Assembly: GCA_025459125.1 (NCBI GenBank)
Contig: JALORE010000031.1
Span: forward strand, 1 to 32,810
Direction: 5' to 3'
Source: Planctomycetota bacterium
GTDB taxonomy: Bacteria > Planctomycetota > Phycisphaerae > Sedimentisphaerales > Anaerobacaceae
Length of the DNA stretch: 32,810 nt
How positions within the stretch are numbered: position 1 is the first letter of the stretch; every line of letters starts with the position of its first letter. Shown piece by piece: positions 1 through 7,990 of this stretch. The notes under the pieces were generated by a model. The model worked only from the letters and a program-made list of their open reading frames with translations. It had not been told where the DNA came from and searched no databases. The translations under genes and the position numbers were made by a program.

Positions 1-1
1 C

Positions 2-595
2 CTGGGCAACATCTTCATGGTCGAGGTGGACTACCTGCACCGGATCTGGATGACACCCCAGCAGAAATGGCTGGCCAGCGCCGCGCAGAGCGGCACCGCC
101 ATCCTGACCGGCGGCTGCCACGCGGTGGATGCCCTGCGCTGGTTCGCCCGCAGCGAGGCCGAAGAGGTCTATGCGTACCAGGTGAAGACGGAGAACCCCA
201 TCGAGTATCCGGGGACGATCTCCGTCAATGTCAAGTTCCAGGATGGCAAGATCGGCCGGACGGCGACGAGCTTCGATGCCAAGATGCCCTACCGGTTCCA
301 CATCGGCGTCTACGGCACCGAAGGCTCCATCCGCAACGACGAGGTCTTCGCGCCGAGGCTCTTCCCCGGCCAGAACAACTTCCTCAAGGTCCCCTGTATC
401 CTGCCCGACAGCGCCGATGTCGCCCACCATCCGTTCACGAGCGAGGTCGCCCATTTCCTGGACTGCATCGTGGGCGATAAGCGGCCCTTCCCGGACCTGG
501 AGGACGCCGCCCGGACGCAGGCCCTGTGCTGCGCCGCCGACCTTTCGGCCGCATCCGGCAGACCCGTGAAGATCAGCGAACTGGGCGCACTATGA
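2..595 (+). CDS. Gfo/Idh/MocA family oxidoreductase, C-terminal part (5' end outside window)
   Basis: The reading frame is open from the window edge and ends at TGA 593-595, so about 197 C-terminal residues are seen. The NAD-binding Rossmann half lies outside. What remains matches the C-terminal alpha/beta domain of Gfo/Idh/MocA dehydrogenases: a GGCHAVDALRW motif (the His and Asp sit where these enzymes place substrate-site residues), a GTEGSIRND strand typical of the central beta sheet, and a closing helix with DLEDAARTQALCCAAD. The family oxidises or epimerises sugars and inositols with NAD(P). The next gene begins inside this one's stop codon (ATGA, 592-595), so the two are translationally coupled. 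Together with the following sulfatase, this suggests sugar catabolism. The exact substrate cannot be read from the sequence. Confidence 0.88.
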   Translation: MGNIFMVEVDYLHRIWMTPQQKWLASAAQSGTAILTGGCHAVDALRWFARSEAEEVYAYQVKTENPIEYPGTISVNVKFQDGKIGRTATSFDAKMPYRFHIGVYGTEGSIRNDEVFAPRLFPGQNNFLKVPCILPDSADVAHHPFTSEVAHFLDCIVGDKRPFPDLEDAARTQALCCAADLSAASGRPVKISELGAL

Positions 596-1785
596 TCACC
601 ATCACCGGGACACTGTCCAAGGCGTGGCTGCACCGGGCGCTGGGCGTCGTGTTCGACCGCGAATACTATTTTGACCCGCGCCGACGCCATGCGGTCGATT
701 CCCGGTGCAACGACTACGCCGCCAGGACGTTCCCGGGCATGGGGATCTTCTACTCGGAGTCCAACCTGGGCCGGATCGATTACTGGGACAAGGACCAGGT
801 GCTGATCGGCGGCATCCAGCCGAATATGATCCTGGGTCTGCTACTCGGCGCCGAATTCGTCCCCGCCGACGATCGGGATGCGGATATCACATCCGGTTGT
901 CTCGGACGTGGAGGATGGGCTTCAGCCCATGCGGACAATCCTGGCCCAGGCGAACAAGAGCTCGGACACGTAGGATGGGCTTCAGCCCATGCGGACAATC
1001 CTGGTGCAGGGGAACAAGAGCAGCATGGGCTGAAGCCCATCCTACCTGCCCCCGAGGCGCTGCTGAACCACAACCTGGTCCGGCTGTTCGACCAGCAGAT
1101 CGAGAGCGTGAGGAAGGCAGGGCTGCGCCCGATCCCGCCCTTCTTTTGGGATTCCTCGGGCCGGGCGGTCCTCCATGGCGTCCTGACCACCGCCCAGAAG
1201 CTCTGCGGGGAAGCGATCTTCATGGACCTCCTGACCGAGCCACAGAAATGCAGGAAGCGGTTGAATTGGATCGCCGACGCGTACATTGCGTTGTGCCGCC
1301 ATTTCGCCCGAGTTGCCGACCTGCCCATCACGGACGTCCACGTGGGCGAATGCTCGTGCTGCATGGTCAGCCCGGCCCTGGTCGAGGAGTTCGTCGTGCC
1401 TGTCACCGCGCGGATCGGCGCCGCGCTCGGGCCGGTACGGTTCCATTCGTGCGGCACCAGCACGCATCTATTCCCGGCGCTCCAACGACTCGACCGGCTC
1501 GGCTCCCTGGATCTGGGCAGCGAGACGTCGCTCGCCAAGGCCCGCGAGATCTTCGGGCGCCGCCTGCCGATCACCATCGCACCTGCGCCACAGACCATGT
1601 CCGCCGAGAGCACGGGACCGATCCTGGACTGGGCTCAGCGAGTCCTGGAGGAGAACGCCGGCGGTCCCCTCGGCTATGTATTTCACTTGGAGCCCAGCTA
1701 CCATGTGGAGACGATTCACGCCTTGATGGATTTCGTCCGCCGTCAACCGGGCTTTCAGAACACAGGAGGATTGAAAAATGGATAG
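592..1785 (+). CDS. Uroporphyrinogen decarboxylase (URO-D) family protein with an in-frame repeat insertion
   Basis: This is a 397-residue protein starting at ATG 592, which overlaps the upstream stop by 4 bp. The frame stays open further upstream, but the overlap is the natural coupled start. The fold family is shown by FFWDSSGRAVLHG near residue 185, ECSCCMVSPALVEEFVVP near 253-270 and FHSCGTSTHLFPAL at 284-297, whose His-x-Cys-Gly lies where MtaA-like corrinoid methyltransferases of this superfamily bind zinc. The role is therefore more likely methyl transfer or another non-haem reaction than haem synthesis (inference). Residues about 102-153 are not family sequence: they are encoded by a palindromic repeat array (895-1050) read in frame, giving two GWASAHADNP peptides. 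The gene overlaps the following sulfatase by 8 bp, with an AGGAGGA ribosome site at 1764-1770 inside its 3' end. Confidence 0.82.
   Translation: MITITGTLSKAWLHRALGVVFDREYYFDPRRRHAVDSRCNDYAARTFPGMGIFYSESNLGRIDYWDKDQVLIGGIQPNMILGLLLGAEFVPADDRDADITSGCLGRGGWASAHADNPGPGEQELGHVGWASAHADNPGAGEQEQHGLKPILPAPEALLNHNLVRLFDQQIESVRKAGLRPIPPFFWDSSGRAVLHGVLTTAQKLCGEAIFMDLLTEPQKCRKRLNWIADAYIALCRHFARVADLPITDVHVGECSCCMVSPALVEEFVVPVTARIGAALGPVRFHSCGTSTHLFPALQRLDRLGSLDLGSETSLAKAREIFGRRLPITIAPAPQTMSAESTGPILDWAQRVLEENAGGPLGYVFHLEPSYHVETIHALMDFVRRQPGFQNTGGLKNG
895..1050. repeat. Palindromic repeat array, family A, inserted in frame in the URO-D gene
   Basis: Two 60-bp direct repeats (901-960 and 961-1020, differing at a handful of positions) each contain GGATGGGCTTCAGCCCAT, itself a 7-bp stem with a two-base loop. 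A third copy lies in the opposite orientation at 1024-1045 and matches 970-991 perfectly over 22 bp as an inverted repeat. The arm edges read GTAGG and CCTAC. The block is about 156 bp (52 codons) with no stop codon and no frame change, between normal URO-D sequence on both sides. The exact boundaries are estimated from where family-like sequence stops and resumes. Confidence 0.85.
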
Positions 1786-3370
1786 GCGCCCTCAGCCGGA
1801 AATGACCCGCAGAAACCTGCTCAAGGCCGCGGCCTGCACGTCCGTACTGGCCGGTCCCGCAACGGCTCTCTCCGCTTCGGCTCCGCCGAAACCGAACATC
1901 CTCTACCTGATGACGGACCAGCACCGGGCGGACTGCCTCGGCTGCGCCGGCAACAAGGCGATCAAGACGCCGAATTTTGACTCCCTCGCGGCGGACGGCG
2001 TGCGCTTCCCGAACGCCTACTCGTCCACGCCGAGTTGCACGCCGGCCCGCAGCGCGATCCTGACGGGCCTTTCCCCCTGGCATCACGGCATGATCGGCTA
2101 CGGCCGCATCGCCGGGCAATACCGCTTCGAGCTGCCCCAAGCCATCCGTGACGCCGGGTACTACCTCTTCGGCATCGGCAAGATGCATTGGCATCCGCAG
2201 AAGAAGCTGCGCGGCTATCACGGCCTGCTGTTGGACGAATCCGGCCGGGCGGAGACGCCGGGCTTCGTGAGCGACTACCGCCTCTGGTTCAAGGAGCAGG
2301 CTCCCGACCTCAACCCGGACGCCACCGGCATCGGCTGGAATGACTACCGGGCCAAGGCCTACGCCCTGCCCGAACGGCTGCATCCGACCGCCTGGACCGC
2401 GGACCGCGCCGTCGAGTTCATCGAGAAGTACGACCGAGCGGAGCCGTTCCTCCTGAAGGTCTCGTTCGCCCGGCCGCACAGCCCGTACGATCCGCCGCAG
2501 CGGCTGCTGGACATGTACAACGTGGACGACATGCCCGCCCCGGTCGTCGGCGCTTGGGCCCAGCGAAACGCGCCACTCACCATGCCCACGCCGGCCGCCG
2601 GAGACCGGGCCAAGAAGAAGAAGGCGCAACCCAGCGACCAGCCGAATCCGAGTCTCTGGCACGGGGACCTGGGCGTCCGGCAGGCGCAGGAGTCCCGCCG
2701 GGCCTATTATGCATCGGTCACCTTCATCGACGAGCAGGTCGGCCGCATCCTCGCAGCCCTCAAAAAGCGCGGCCTGTACGACAACACGCTGATCCTGTTC
2801 TTCGCCGACCACGGCGACATGCTCGGCGATCATCACCTGTGGCGCAAGACCTACGCCTACGAGAGCTCGGCCAACATCCCCATGATCCTGCGCTGGCCCA
2901 CGGGCATGGGTATGAACGACCGGCGGGGCCGGACCCTGCCGCAGACGACCGAGCTGCGCGATGTCCTGCCGACGTTTCTCGATGCCGCGCGAGCCCCGAT
3001 CCCCGGCCACCTCGACGGCAGGAGCCTGCTGGAGCTGGTGCGCGGCAACACGAAGAGCTGGCGGCCCTGGATCGACCTGGAGCATTCCATGTGCTACGAC
3101 CAGGACCATTGGACCGCGTTGACCGACGGCCGGTTCAAGTACATCTACTACGCCTACGATGGCCGGGAGCAGCTCTTCGACATGGCCCAGGACCCGGGAG
3201 AGACCCGCAACCTGGCGGAGGAACCCGCCTCCGAGCCGGTGTTGAAGCAATGGCGCGAGCGGATGGTCCAGCATCTCTCCGAGCGCGGCGAGGAATTCGT
3301 CTCCGGCGGCAAACTGACGATCCGTAAGCAGCGATTCCTCTATTCGCCTCACTTCCCCAAGGATGCCTGA
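1778..3370 (+). CDS. Tat-exported Cys-type sulfatase
   Basis: This is a 530-residue sulfatase that hydrolyses sulfate esters, probably on polysaccharides. The N-terminus MDRRPQPEMTRRNLLKAAAC carries a twin-arginine export signal followed by a hydrophobic stretch ending near residue 35. The sulfatase core begins PNILYLMTDQHRADCLG, with metal ligands at Asp47 and Gln48. The maturation motif CTPAR (Cys87-Arg91) is the site converted to formylglycine. FFADHGDMLGDHHLWRKT contributes the second set of metal and active-site residues. The C-terminus has the usual small sheet subdomain. The start at 1778 has AGGAGGA 7 bases upstream and overlaps the URO-D gene by 8 bp. Tat export fits an enzyme that is modified and folded in the cytoplasm by a formylglycine-generating enzyme; that enzyme is not encoded here. 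Confidence 0.93.
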   Translation: MDRRPQPEMTRRNLLKAAACTSVLAGPATALSASAPPKPNILYLMTDQHRADCLGCAGNKAIKTPNFDSLAADGVRFPNAYSSTPSCTPARSAILTGLSPWHHGMIGYGRIAGQYRFELPQAIRDAGYYLFGIGKMHWHPQKKLRGYHGLLLDESGRAETPGFVSDYRLWFKEQAPDLNPDATGIGWNDYRAKAYALPERLHPTAWTADRAVEFIEKYDRAEPFLLKVSFARPHSPYDPPQRLLDMYNVDDMPAPVVGAWAQRNAPLTMPTPAAGDRAKKKKAQPSDQPNPSLWHGDLGVRQAQESRRAYYASVTFIDEQVGRILAALKKRGLYDNTLILFFADHGDMLGDHHLWRKTYAYESSANIPMILRWPTGMGMNDRRGRTLPQTTELRDVLPTFLDAARAPIPGHLDGRSLLELVRGNTKSWRPWIDLEHSMCYDQDHWTALTDGRFKYIYYAYDGREQLFDMAQDPGETRNLAEEPASEPVLKQWRERMVQHLSERGEEFVSGGKLTIRKQRFLYSPHFPKDA

Positions 3371-3413
3371 TACCGACTACGGCTGGATTCTTGGCACAGG
3401 TAAGCCCAAGTCT

Positions 3414-3506
3414 GGGTGGCAGCGGCGAGCGAAGTCTGCGGCGCTGGCCGACGGCGCCGGCGTGTGAGCAGGAGCCCTCGGCACGCTGCGCTTGCCGCTG
3501 CCACCC
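3414..3506. repeat. Inverted-pair repeat, family C (GGGTGGCAGCGG type)
   Basis: The left arm at 3414-3431 reads GGGTGGCAGCGGCGAGCG, and the right arm at 3489-3506 reads CGCTTGCCGCTGCCACCC. They are inverted repeats of 18 bp with one mismatch, spaced by 57 bp. The same pair occurs at 21526-21619. It lies downstream of the sulfatase and could fold in the transcript, but there is no U tract, so terminator function is unproven. Confidence 0.75.
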
Positions 3507-3522
3507 GGAACCGGACGGAGCC

Positions 3523-3602
3523 GGGTGCCATGTCTGCGGCCTTGCGTAGACATGTTCCAGCGACGAAAAAGCCATGCCTACGCGAGCGCAGGCATGGCAC
3601 CC
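3523..3602. repeat. Inverted-pair repeat, family E (GGGTGCCATG type)
   Basis: The left arm begins GGGTGCCATGTCTGCGG at 3523 and runs to about 3554 (ending GTAGACATG). The right arm at 3573-3602 runs from CATGCCTACGCGAGCG to CATGGCACCC. The outer 16 bp pair with one mismatch, and the inner ends (GTAGACATG / CATGCCTAC) also pair with one mismatch. Together with the family C pair it fills the 284-bp gap between the sulfatase and the convergent beta-propeller gene. I see no gene in this gap. Confidence 0.7.
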
Positions 3603-3654
3603 AGTCTCGGGATGACAGAGTCCGTCGAGAGGACGGCCTTCTCCGGACCCGCGG

Positions 3655-4986
3655 TCACTTGCTCTTGAACGGGCCCTTGATGCTGATCAGGTCGGTCCGG
3701 GTTTTGCCGTTCTCCGTGATCCGCGACAGCGTGTAGACGGTGCCGTCTTTGCCGATGGCGATCGAGTTCACGTAGTACGGCCGCGAGCCGTCCTTGAAGA
3801 AGATCGGGCCCTGATCGGTGTACTTCCGCGCGGGAATGTCGTACGTGACCAAGTGGAGGTTCTCCATGCCCTTGGATTCGCCCATGGCGGTCTTGGCCTT
3901 GCCGGCGAGCCGCTTGCCGTCGACGTAGATCGGGCCGCCGGTCAGGTAATGGATGGTCTTGCCGTTGGGACCGAGGGCGAAGCCGAGGTAACCGTAGCTG
4001 AACTGGTCGAACATACCGCTGCGTTGGGAGGGCAGCGACGTGAGGCGGGCCACGATCTCCACCTGCTCGGTCTTGGGATCGAAGCGAAAGAGATAGCCCG
4101 AGTTGCCATGCACGCCGTAAACGGCCTTCTCCGGCTCGTACCAGAAGGTCTGCCGCCAGTTGTAGGCCATGTGCCCGGCCGACGTCGGATCGTACAGACC
4201 AAAGTAATCCTTCCGCATGTTGTCGCCGGCCACGACCTCGATGGCGTCGCGGTCATAACGGTAGCGGAAGATCTCGCCGTCGCCGACGGTGTAATAGAGG
4301 CTGCCATCCGCCGGATCGACCACGAAGGAGCGGCACAGTGTGCGGTAGTCCTCGCCTTTGCCGTTCTCACCCAGCTTGGAGACGGGACCCAGATCCTTCA
4401 ACTCCTTCTTCGCCAGGTCGTAGCGGAGGAAGTGGCCGGCCGGCCAGGTCAGGCCGTAGAGCCGTCCGCGCTTGGTGTCCATAGTCATGGTGAGGATGCC
4501 CTCGCCGCGCGGGGCCTTGCCCAGGTCTTCGAATTTCTTCGTCTTCATGTCGTAGGCGAGGAAGTGGCCGCCCGGATACGGTTGCCATCCTTCGGGCGGG
4601 ATGCCGATCTTCTCCATGCCGTCGATGATGCTGTAGTAGCCGACGTGGGTCGCGAAGTACAGCTTGCCCCCCTGCTCCACGAAAGTGACGTGCGACTTGC
4701 CCTGGACCACCGTCTTGGCGTCCTTCTCGCCGCAGGCCTCGGTGATGTCGCCGAGGGATTCGATCTTGTCCTTGGCGGGGTCATAGCAGAACATCCGGGC
4801 GCCGCGATCATACGGCTCGGTCGAGAGAACGTAATAGATCTTGCCGTCGCTGCCGGTCCCCATGCCGTTGTAGGTATCGTGCCCCAGGGGGAAGCCCGAG
4901 TTGTACGTGCGTGCCATCAGCTTCGGCTGGGCCGGAGCCACATTCAGCGCCGCGGCCACCACCATCAACGCGGTCATACTCAGCAT
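3655..4986 (-). CDS. Secreted beta-propeller protein of unknown function
   Basis: This is a 443-residue protein. The start MLSMTALMVVAAALNVAPA (ATG 4984-4986) has AAAGGA about 7 bases upstream and gives a clean signal peptide cleaved near APA-QP; the longer open frame upstream would bury it. The mature part shows repeated blade-like units: GHDTYNGMGTGSDGKIYY, GGHFLAYDMKTKKFEDLGKA, AGHFLRYDLAKKELKDLG, DGSLYYTVGDGEIFRYRYD, GYLFRFDPKTEQVEIVA and AIGKDGTVYTLSRI. These fit a six- or seven-bladed propeller of the SMP-30/YncE/oligogalacturonate-lyase fold group. No catalytic motif is certain. It lies 32 bp after the aminotransferase stop, so it is probably the last gene of that transcript. Confidence 0.8.
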   Translation of the reverse strand: MLSMTALMVVAAALNVAPAQPKLMARTYNSGFPLGHDTYNGMGTGSDGKIYYVLSTEPYDRGARMFCYDPAKDKIESLGDITEACGEKDAKTVVQGKSHVTFVEQGGKLYFATHVGYYSIIDGMEKIGIPPEGWQPYPGGHFLAYDMKTKKFEDLGKAPRGEGILTMTMDTKRGRLYGLTWPAGHFLRYDLAKKELKDLGPVSKLGENGKGEDYRTLCRSFVVDPADGSLYYTVGDGEIFRYRYDRDAIEVVAGDNMRKDYFGLYDPTSAGHMAYNWRQTFWYEPEKAVYGVHGNSGYLFRFDPKTEQVEIVARLTSLPSQRSGMFDQFSYGYLGFALGPNGKTIHYLTGGPIYVDGKRLAGKAKTAMGESKGMENLHLVTYDIPARKYTDQGPIFFKDGSRPYYVNSIAIGKDGTVYTLSRITENGKTRTDLISIKGPFKSK

Positions 4987-5018
4987 GACAAAGTCCTTTC
5001 CACAGCTTACAATTGTGA

Positions 5019-6335
5019 TTACGCCAATTCCTTGCGGTGCGCCCACACCTTCTCAAAGGCGACCGCGTATTGCTCGACCAGTTCCGGGACCTCGGCGGTG
5101 AAGAGCGGCAAACCGAGCGCGGTGCGGTTCGCCTGTTCGGAGCCCGGCAGTTGCGGGATCTGCGGCGGATGATGCCACCACTGCGGCTCGGCGTAGACGG
5201 CGCACTCGTGCTGCAGCCGATACTGATGGGCACTGGCCCGGACGCCTTCCGCCCGCAGGGCTTTGACGCACGCCGCCCGCGACATGCCGGCCTGGGCCTC
5301 ATCCAGAGACAGCATGTTCCAATTGTAGTAGACCCGCTGCATATCCGGCCGTGCCCCCTGCTCATACAGACCGGGCAGGGCACAGATGCGATCGTTCAAC
5401 CGGCGTACCTGGGCGGTGATCATGGCATTGCGCCGGTCCAGCTCCCGCAGTTGCACGCGTCCCAGGGCCGCCGAGACCGGATGCATCCGGAACTTCAGGC
5501 CCAAACCGGTCCCCTGGTACTTCCGATAGCCGCTCTCCTGGGGGTAGCCGCTGGGCAGATCGTAGTTGCCGAAGGTCGTCCCCCGCTCGTAATCCGCGCG
5601 GTTCTGGTAGACGCCCATGCCGCCTTCGATCATGGGCAACGGTTTACTCGCCTGGTAGCTGAAGATCGCCATCCGGCCCCATGTCCCCATCTTCTTGCCT
5701 TGCATGGAGGCCCCATGCGCGTGGGCCGCGTCCTCCAGCACGATCAGTCCCTTCTCGCGACCAAAGGACAGGATATCGTCCATTTCGCAGGGCCGGCCCA
5801 GCCAGTGCACGGGGATCAGCGCCCGGGTATTCTTCGTCAGCCGGCGCCGGGCATCCTCCAGATCGAAATTCAACGTCCGCGGGTTGATGTCCACGAAGAC
5901 GGGGACCAGGCCGAAGAGCCGCATCGGCATGATCGTGGCGAAGAAGGTGTAGCTCGGCACGAGAATCTCGCTGCCGGCCGGCAGATCCAAAGCGAAATAG
6001 AGAGAGGCCAAGGCGCTCGTGCCGTTGCAGTGGGCCTTGACGTAGGATGCGCCCAGGTATTCCCGCCAGTCCTTTTCGAACTGCTCGATCGGCCGGTAGC
6101 TCGGCCGCCGGATCACGTCCAGCACCGCCTCTTCGTCCTTCGGCCCGTACAGAGGCCAGCGACACGCCTGGGTATGCCGGTCGTCCGGGTACTGGACAGC
6201 TTTCGGTCCTCCCGCTGCCGCCAAGGTCTCCCTGGGCGACCCCACCAAAGCCACGCCCGCGGCGACTGCGCCGGCGGATTTGACAAAGCTGCGGCGGGTG
6301 TGCCCACGATTCGACTCTGTGCTCTCTGCCGCCAT
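5019..6335 (-). CDS. DegT/DnrJ/EryC1/StrS-family aminotransferase with a Tat signal
   Basis: This is a 438-residue PLP-dependent sugar aminotransferase family member. The core is complete: HCNGTSALASLYFAL (cofactor-phosphate region, 102-116), EDAAHAHGAS with Asp202 for the pyridine nitrogen, and FSYQASKPLPMIEGG with Lys231 as the Schiff-base lysine. Unusually, it begins with a twin-arginine signal: HTRRSFVKSAGAVAAGVAL (residues 12-30), then a cleavable GSPRETLAAAGG. Family members are normally cytoplasmic and about 370-400 residues, so the extra N-terminal length is accounted for by this signal. An AAGGGAGG ribosome site precedes the start at 6335. It follows the ceramidase-like gene by 120 bp and precedes the propeller gene by 32 bp. 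Some DegT-type proteins are dehydratases or regulators, so the reaction is not certain. Confidence 0.88.
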   Translation of the reverse strand: MAAESTESNRGHTRRSFVKSAGAVAAGVALVGSPRETLAAAGGPKAVQYPDDRHTQACRWPLYGPKDEEAVLDVIRRPSYRPIEQFEKDWREYLGASYVKAHCNGTSALASLYFALDLPAGSEILVPSYTFFATIMPMRLFGLVPVFVDINPRTLNFDLEDARRRLTKNTRALIPVHWLGRPCEMDDILSFGREKGLIVLEDAAHAHGASMQGKKMGTWGRMAIFSYQASKPLPMIEGGMGVYQNRADYERGTTFGNYDLPSGYPQESGYRKYQGTGLGLKFRMHPVSAALGRVQLRELDRRNAMITAQVRRLNDRICALPGLYEQGARPDMQRVYYNWNMLSLDEAQAGMSRAACVKALRAEGVRASAHQYRLQHECAVYAEPQWWHHPPQIPQLPGSEQANRTALGLPLFTAEVPELVEQYAVAFEKVWAHRKELA

Positions 6336-6404
6336 TTCAAGCCTCCCTTATCCCGCTGTCGCGTTTCCCGAGTCGTGCCGCGATCCAGCAGCGCGCCGTC
6401 CGAA

Positions 6405-6424
6405 AGGCCCCGGACACAGGGCCT
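6405..6424 (-). terminator. Possible weak hairpin after the ceramidase-like gene
   Basis: AGGCCC (6405-6410) pairs with GGGCCT (6419-6424) across an 8-base loop, in the 120-bp gap between two minus-strand genes. There is no T tract. It might attenuate transcription into the aminotransferase gene, or mean nothing. Confidence 0.25.
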
Positions 6425-6455
6425 GGGAGAGGCAGCGTCACGAGATCGAACCGGC

Positions 6456-7838
6456 TCACGGTTTGTCGGTTGTCTGCACCTGCCGAACCAGCTCGTGCAC
6501 TTTGTCCACGATGCGCGTCTCGACCGTCGGCGTAAACGGCGTCGGCAAGGTGCCGTAGTACAGGATCGCGCCGCGGGCCTCGTAGCCGCCCTCCTCCAGG
6601 ACCCGCCGGGAGGGCACGTAGCCGGAGACCTCGTTGGTGTACCCCGCCACCCAGACCACCGGGCCGGCCAATTCCTTCTTCAGCCGCAGCGAGTAGTCCA
6701 CCACGACCTCGCCCGCCAGACCCACCATCAGCAGGTCCTCACCGAACTTGACGACGTGCACCAGGTACGGGTACGTGTTACGGACTCGGCCTGTCGTCTC
6801 CAGCTCTTGGAGAACTTCCTTCGCGAATCGGCTGCCGTACTTGTCCGCCGAGGCGGCCTGCTTCTTCAGCTCTTCGACGCTCGGCGGGTTCTCCAATTCC
6901 AGGGCTGCCTCACCCAAGGCGAGCTTCAAGGGCCCGCGCACCGGACGAGGCGGCGACACCAGCGCCGCTTCCACCGCGTTGGACAGGGCCCGCCCATGCT
7001 GCTGGGCCCATTCCATGGTCCGCCGGGGCGTGGGATTCTGATCGGCGCCGCAGCCGATCACGAAGAAAGCCGTCACCCCCGGGTGAGCCTCCTGTACGTA
7101 GAGCTGGGCAAAGCCCGCGTAGTCCCCGCAGAACTCGTAGTCACTGAGCGTCGTGTTGTGGCAGGCATAGCCGAACACGAGCGCCCGCATCTTCTTGCCA
7201 TCGGGGCTCGTCACCTGCAGAACCGGGACATCATGATCCACCGGACCGTCGGAGTTGGGGGAGATCGAGTAACCCTTCGCACCCTGGAGCCGCCGATTCA
7301 TGGCGAAGCCCGCCCGTGCGTGGAGGTAAGACAAGCGGGCCGGTGCCAGATCCGCCAGGGCGCGGCCCACCAGCTCGACCACCTTGCCGTGCAGAGTCTC
7401 GAAATACTGCTGGCTCAGCTCGATCTGCTCGGGCGGCAGGTCCCAGGTCTGGCTGGCCCGCCAGGCCCGCAATTCCGGGCCGGAGTGTGTGTGCGAGGCG
7501 TTGAGCAGCAGGCTCTCGGGACGCAACTGGTAGCGCGCGCCGACCGTCTTGGCCAGCCGGTCGCGAAAGTCCCGCGGAAAACCGATCAGGTCCGCCGTCA
7601 CAATCACCAGCCGTGTGCCCCGGGCGTCTTCCAGGGCCAGGGCCTTGGCATTCAGATCGTGGACCTTGCCCTCCGAGGGCTTCGTGCGCGACGCGTACCC
7701 GGCCATCCACATGGGCTTCTCCGGCGTGATGGCCACCGTCGCGATGCCCACTTTCCAGGCTTCTTCCGAGGTGTTGGCTGCCATGCCGACCGACTCCAAA
7801 GCCGCCAGGCACGTCAAGACAACAGCGATGTTCGCCAT
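6456..7838 (-). CDS. Neutral/alkaline ceramidase-like secreted hydrolase
   Basis: This is a 460-residue protein with an N-terminal signal-like segment (MANIAVVLTCLAALESVGMA). The sequence matches the N-terminal catalytic domain of neutral non-lysosomal ceramidases: VGIATVAITPEKPMWMAGY at the start of the domain, LLNASHTHSGPE at 111-122 (His116 as a likely zinc ligand, Ser119 as the nucleophile position), and FGYACHNTTLSD with a further zinc His. True ceramidases are about 650-750 residues with a C-terminal immunoglobulin-like domain, which is absent here, as in many planctomycete family members. The real substrate is therefore uncertain and may be an amide other than ceramide. AGGGGAG lies about 8 bases before the ATG. 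A strong promoter at 7892-7920 makes it the first gene of the minus-strand cluster. Confidence 0.83.
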   Translation of the reverse strand: MANIAVVLTCLAALESVGMAANTSEEAWKVGIATVAITPEKPMWMAGYASRTKPSEGKVHDLNAKALALEDARGTRLVIVTADLIGFPRDFRDRLAKTVGARYQLRPESLLLNASHTHSGPELRAWRASQTWDLPPEQIELSQQYFETLHGKVVELVGRALADLAPARLSYLHARAGFAMNRRLQGAKGYSISPNSDGPVDHDVPVLQVTSPDGKKMRALVFGYACHNTTLSDYEFCGDYAGFAQLYVQEAHPGVTAFFVIGCGADQNPTPRRTMEWAQQHGRALSNAVEAALVSPPRPVRGPLKLALGEAALELENPPSVEELKKQAASADKYGSRFAKEVLQELETTGRVRNTYPYLVHVVKFGEDLLMVGLAGEVVVDYSLRLKKELAGPVVWVAGYTNEVSGYVPSRRVLEEGGYEARGAILYYGTLPTPFTPTVETRIVDKVHELVRQVQTTDKP

Positions 7839-7891
7839 AACGACTCCCCTTTACTGCTGCCCGTCACAGGTTTTCAGATCGATCGCCGGAC

Positions 7892-7920
7892 ATTGTAACG
7901 CCGTGCGTCGCCCCGTCCAA
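7892..7920 (-). promoter_or_regulatory. Sigma70-type promoter for the ceramidase-aminotransferase-propeller cluster
   Basis: On the minus strand, TTGGAC (complement of 7915-7920), a 17-bp spacer and TACAAT (complement of 7892-7897) lie 54 bp upstream of the ATG at 7838. The spacing and the near-consensus hexamers are strong for a GC-rich genome. Confidence 0.7.
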
Positions 7921-7990
7921 GGTTTTGTTCCAAGTGTTCACCCACCCCGCCCCTGTCCCGCCGCCCATCGCGTAGGCGTGGGTGGCAGTG

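Noticed and set aside
895..1050. Possible CRISPR array
   Set aside because: Only two 60-bp direct units and one inverted copy exist, the intervening sequence is also repeated, and the block lies inside a coding sequence. There is no spacer pattern and no cas gene.
3416..3736. Plus-strand open frame over the gap after the sulfatase
   Set aside because: It is translated palindromic repeat DNA with no domain, and it runs into the antisense of the propeller gene.
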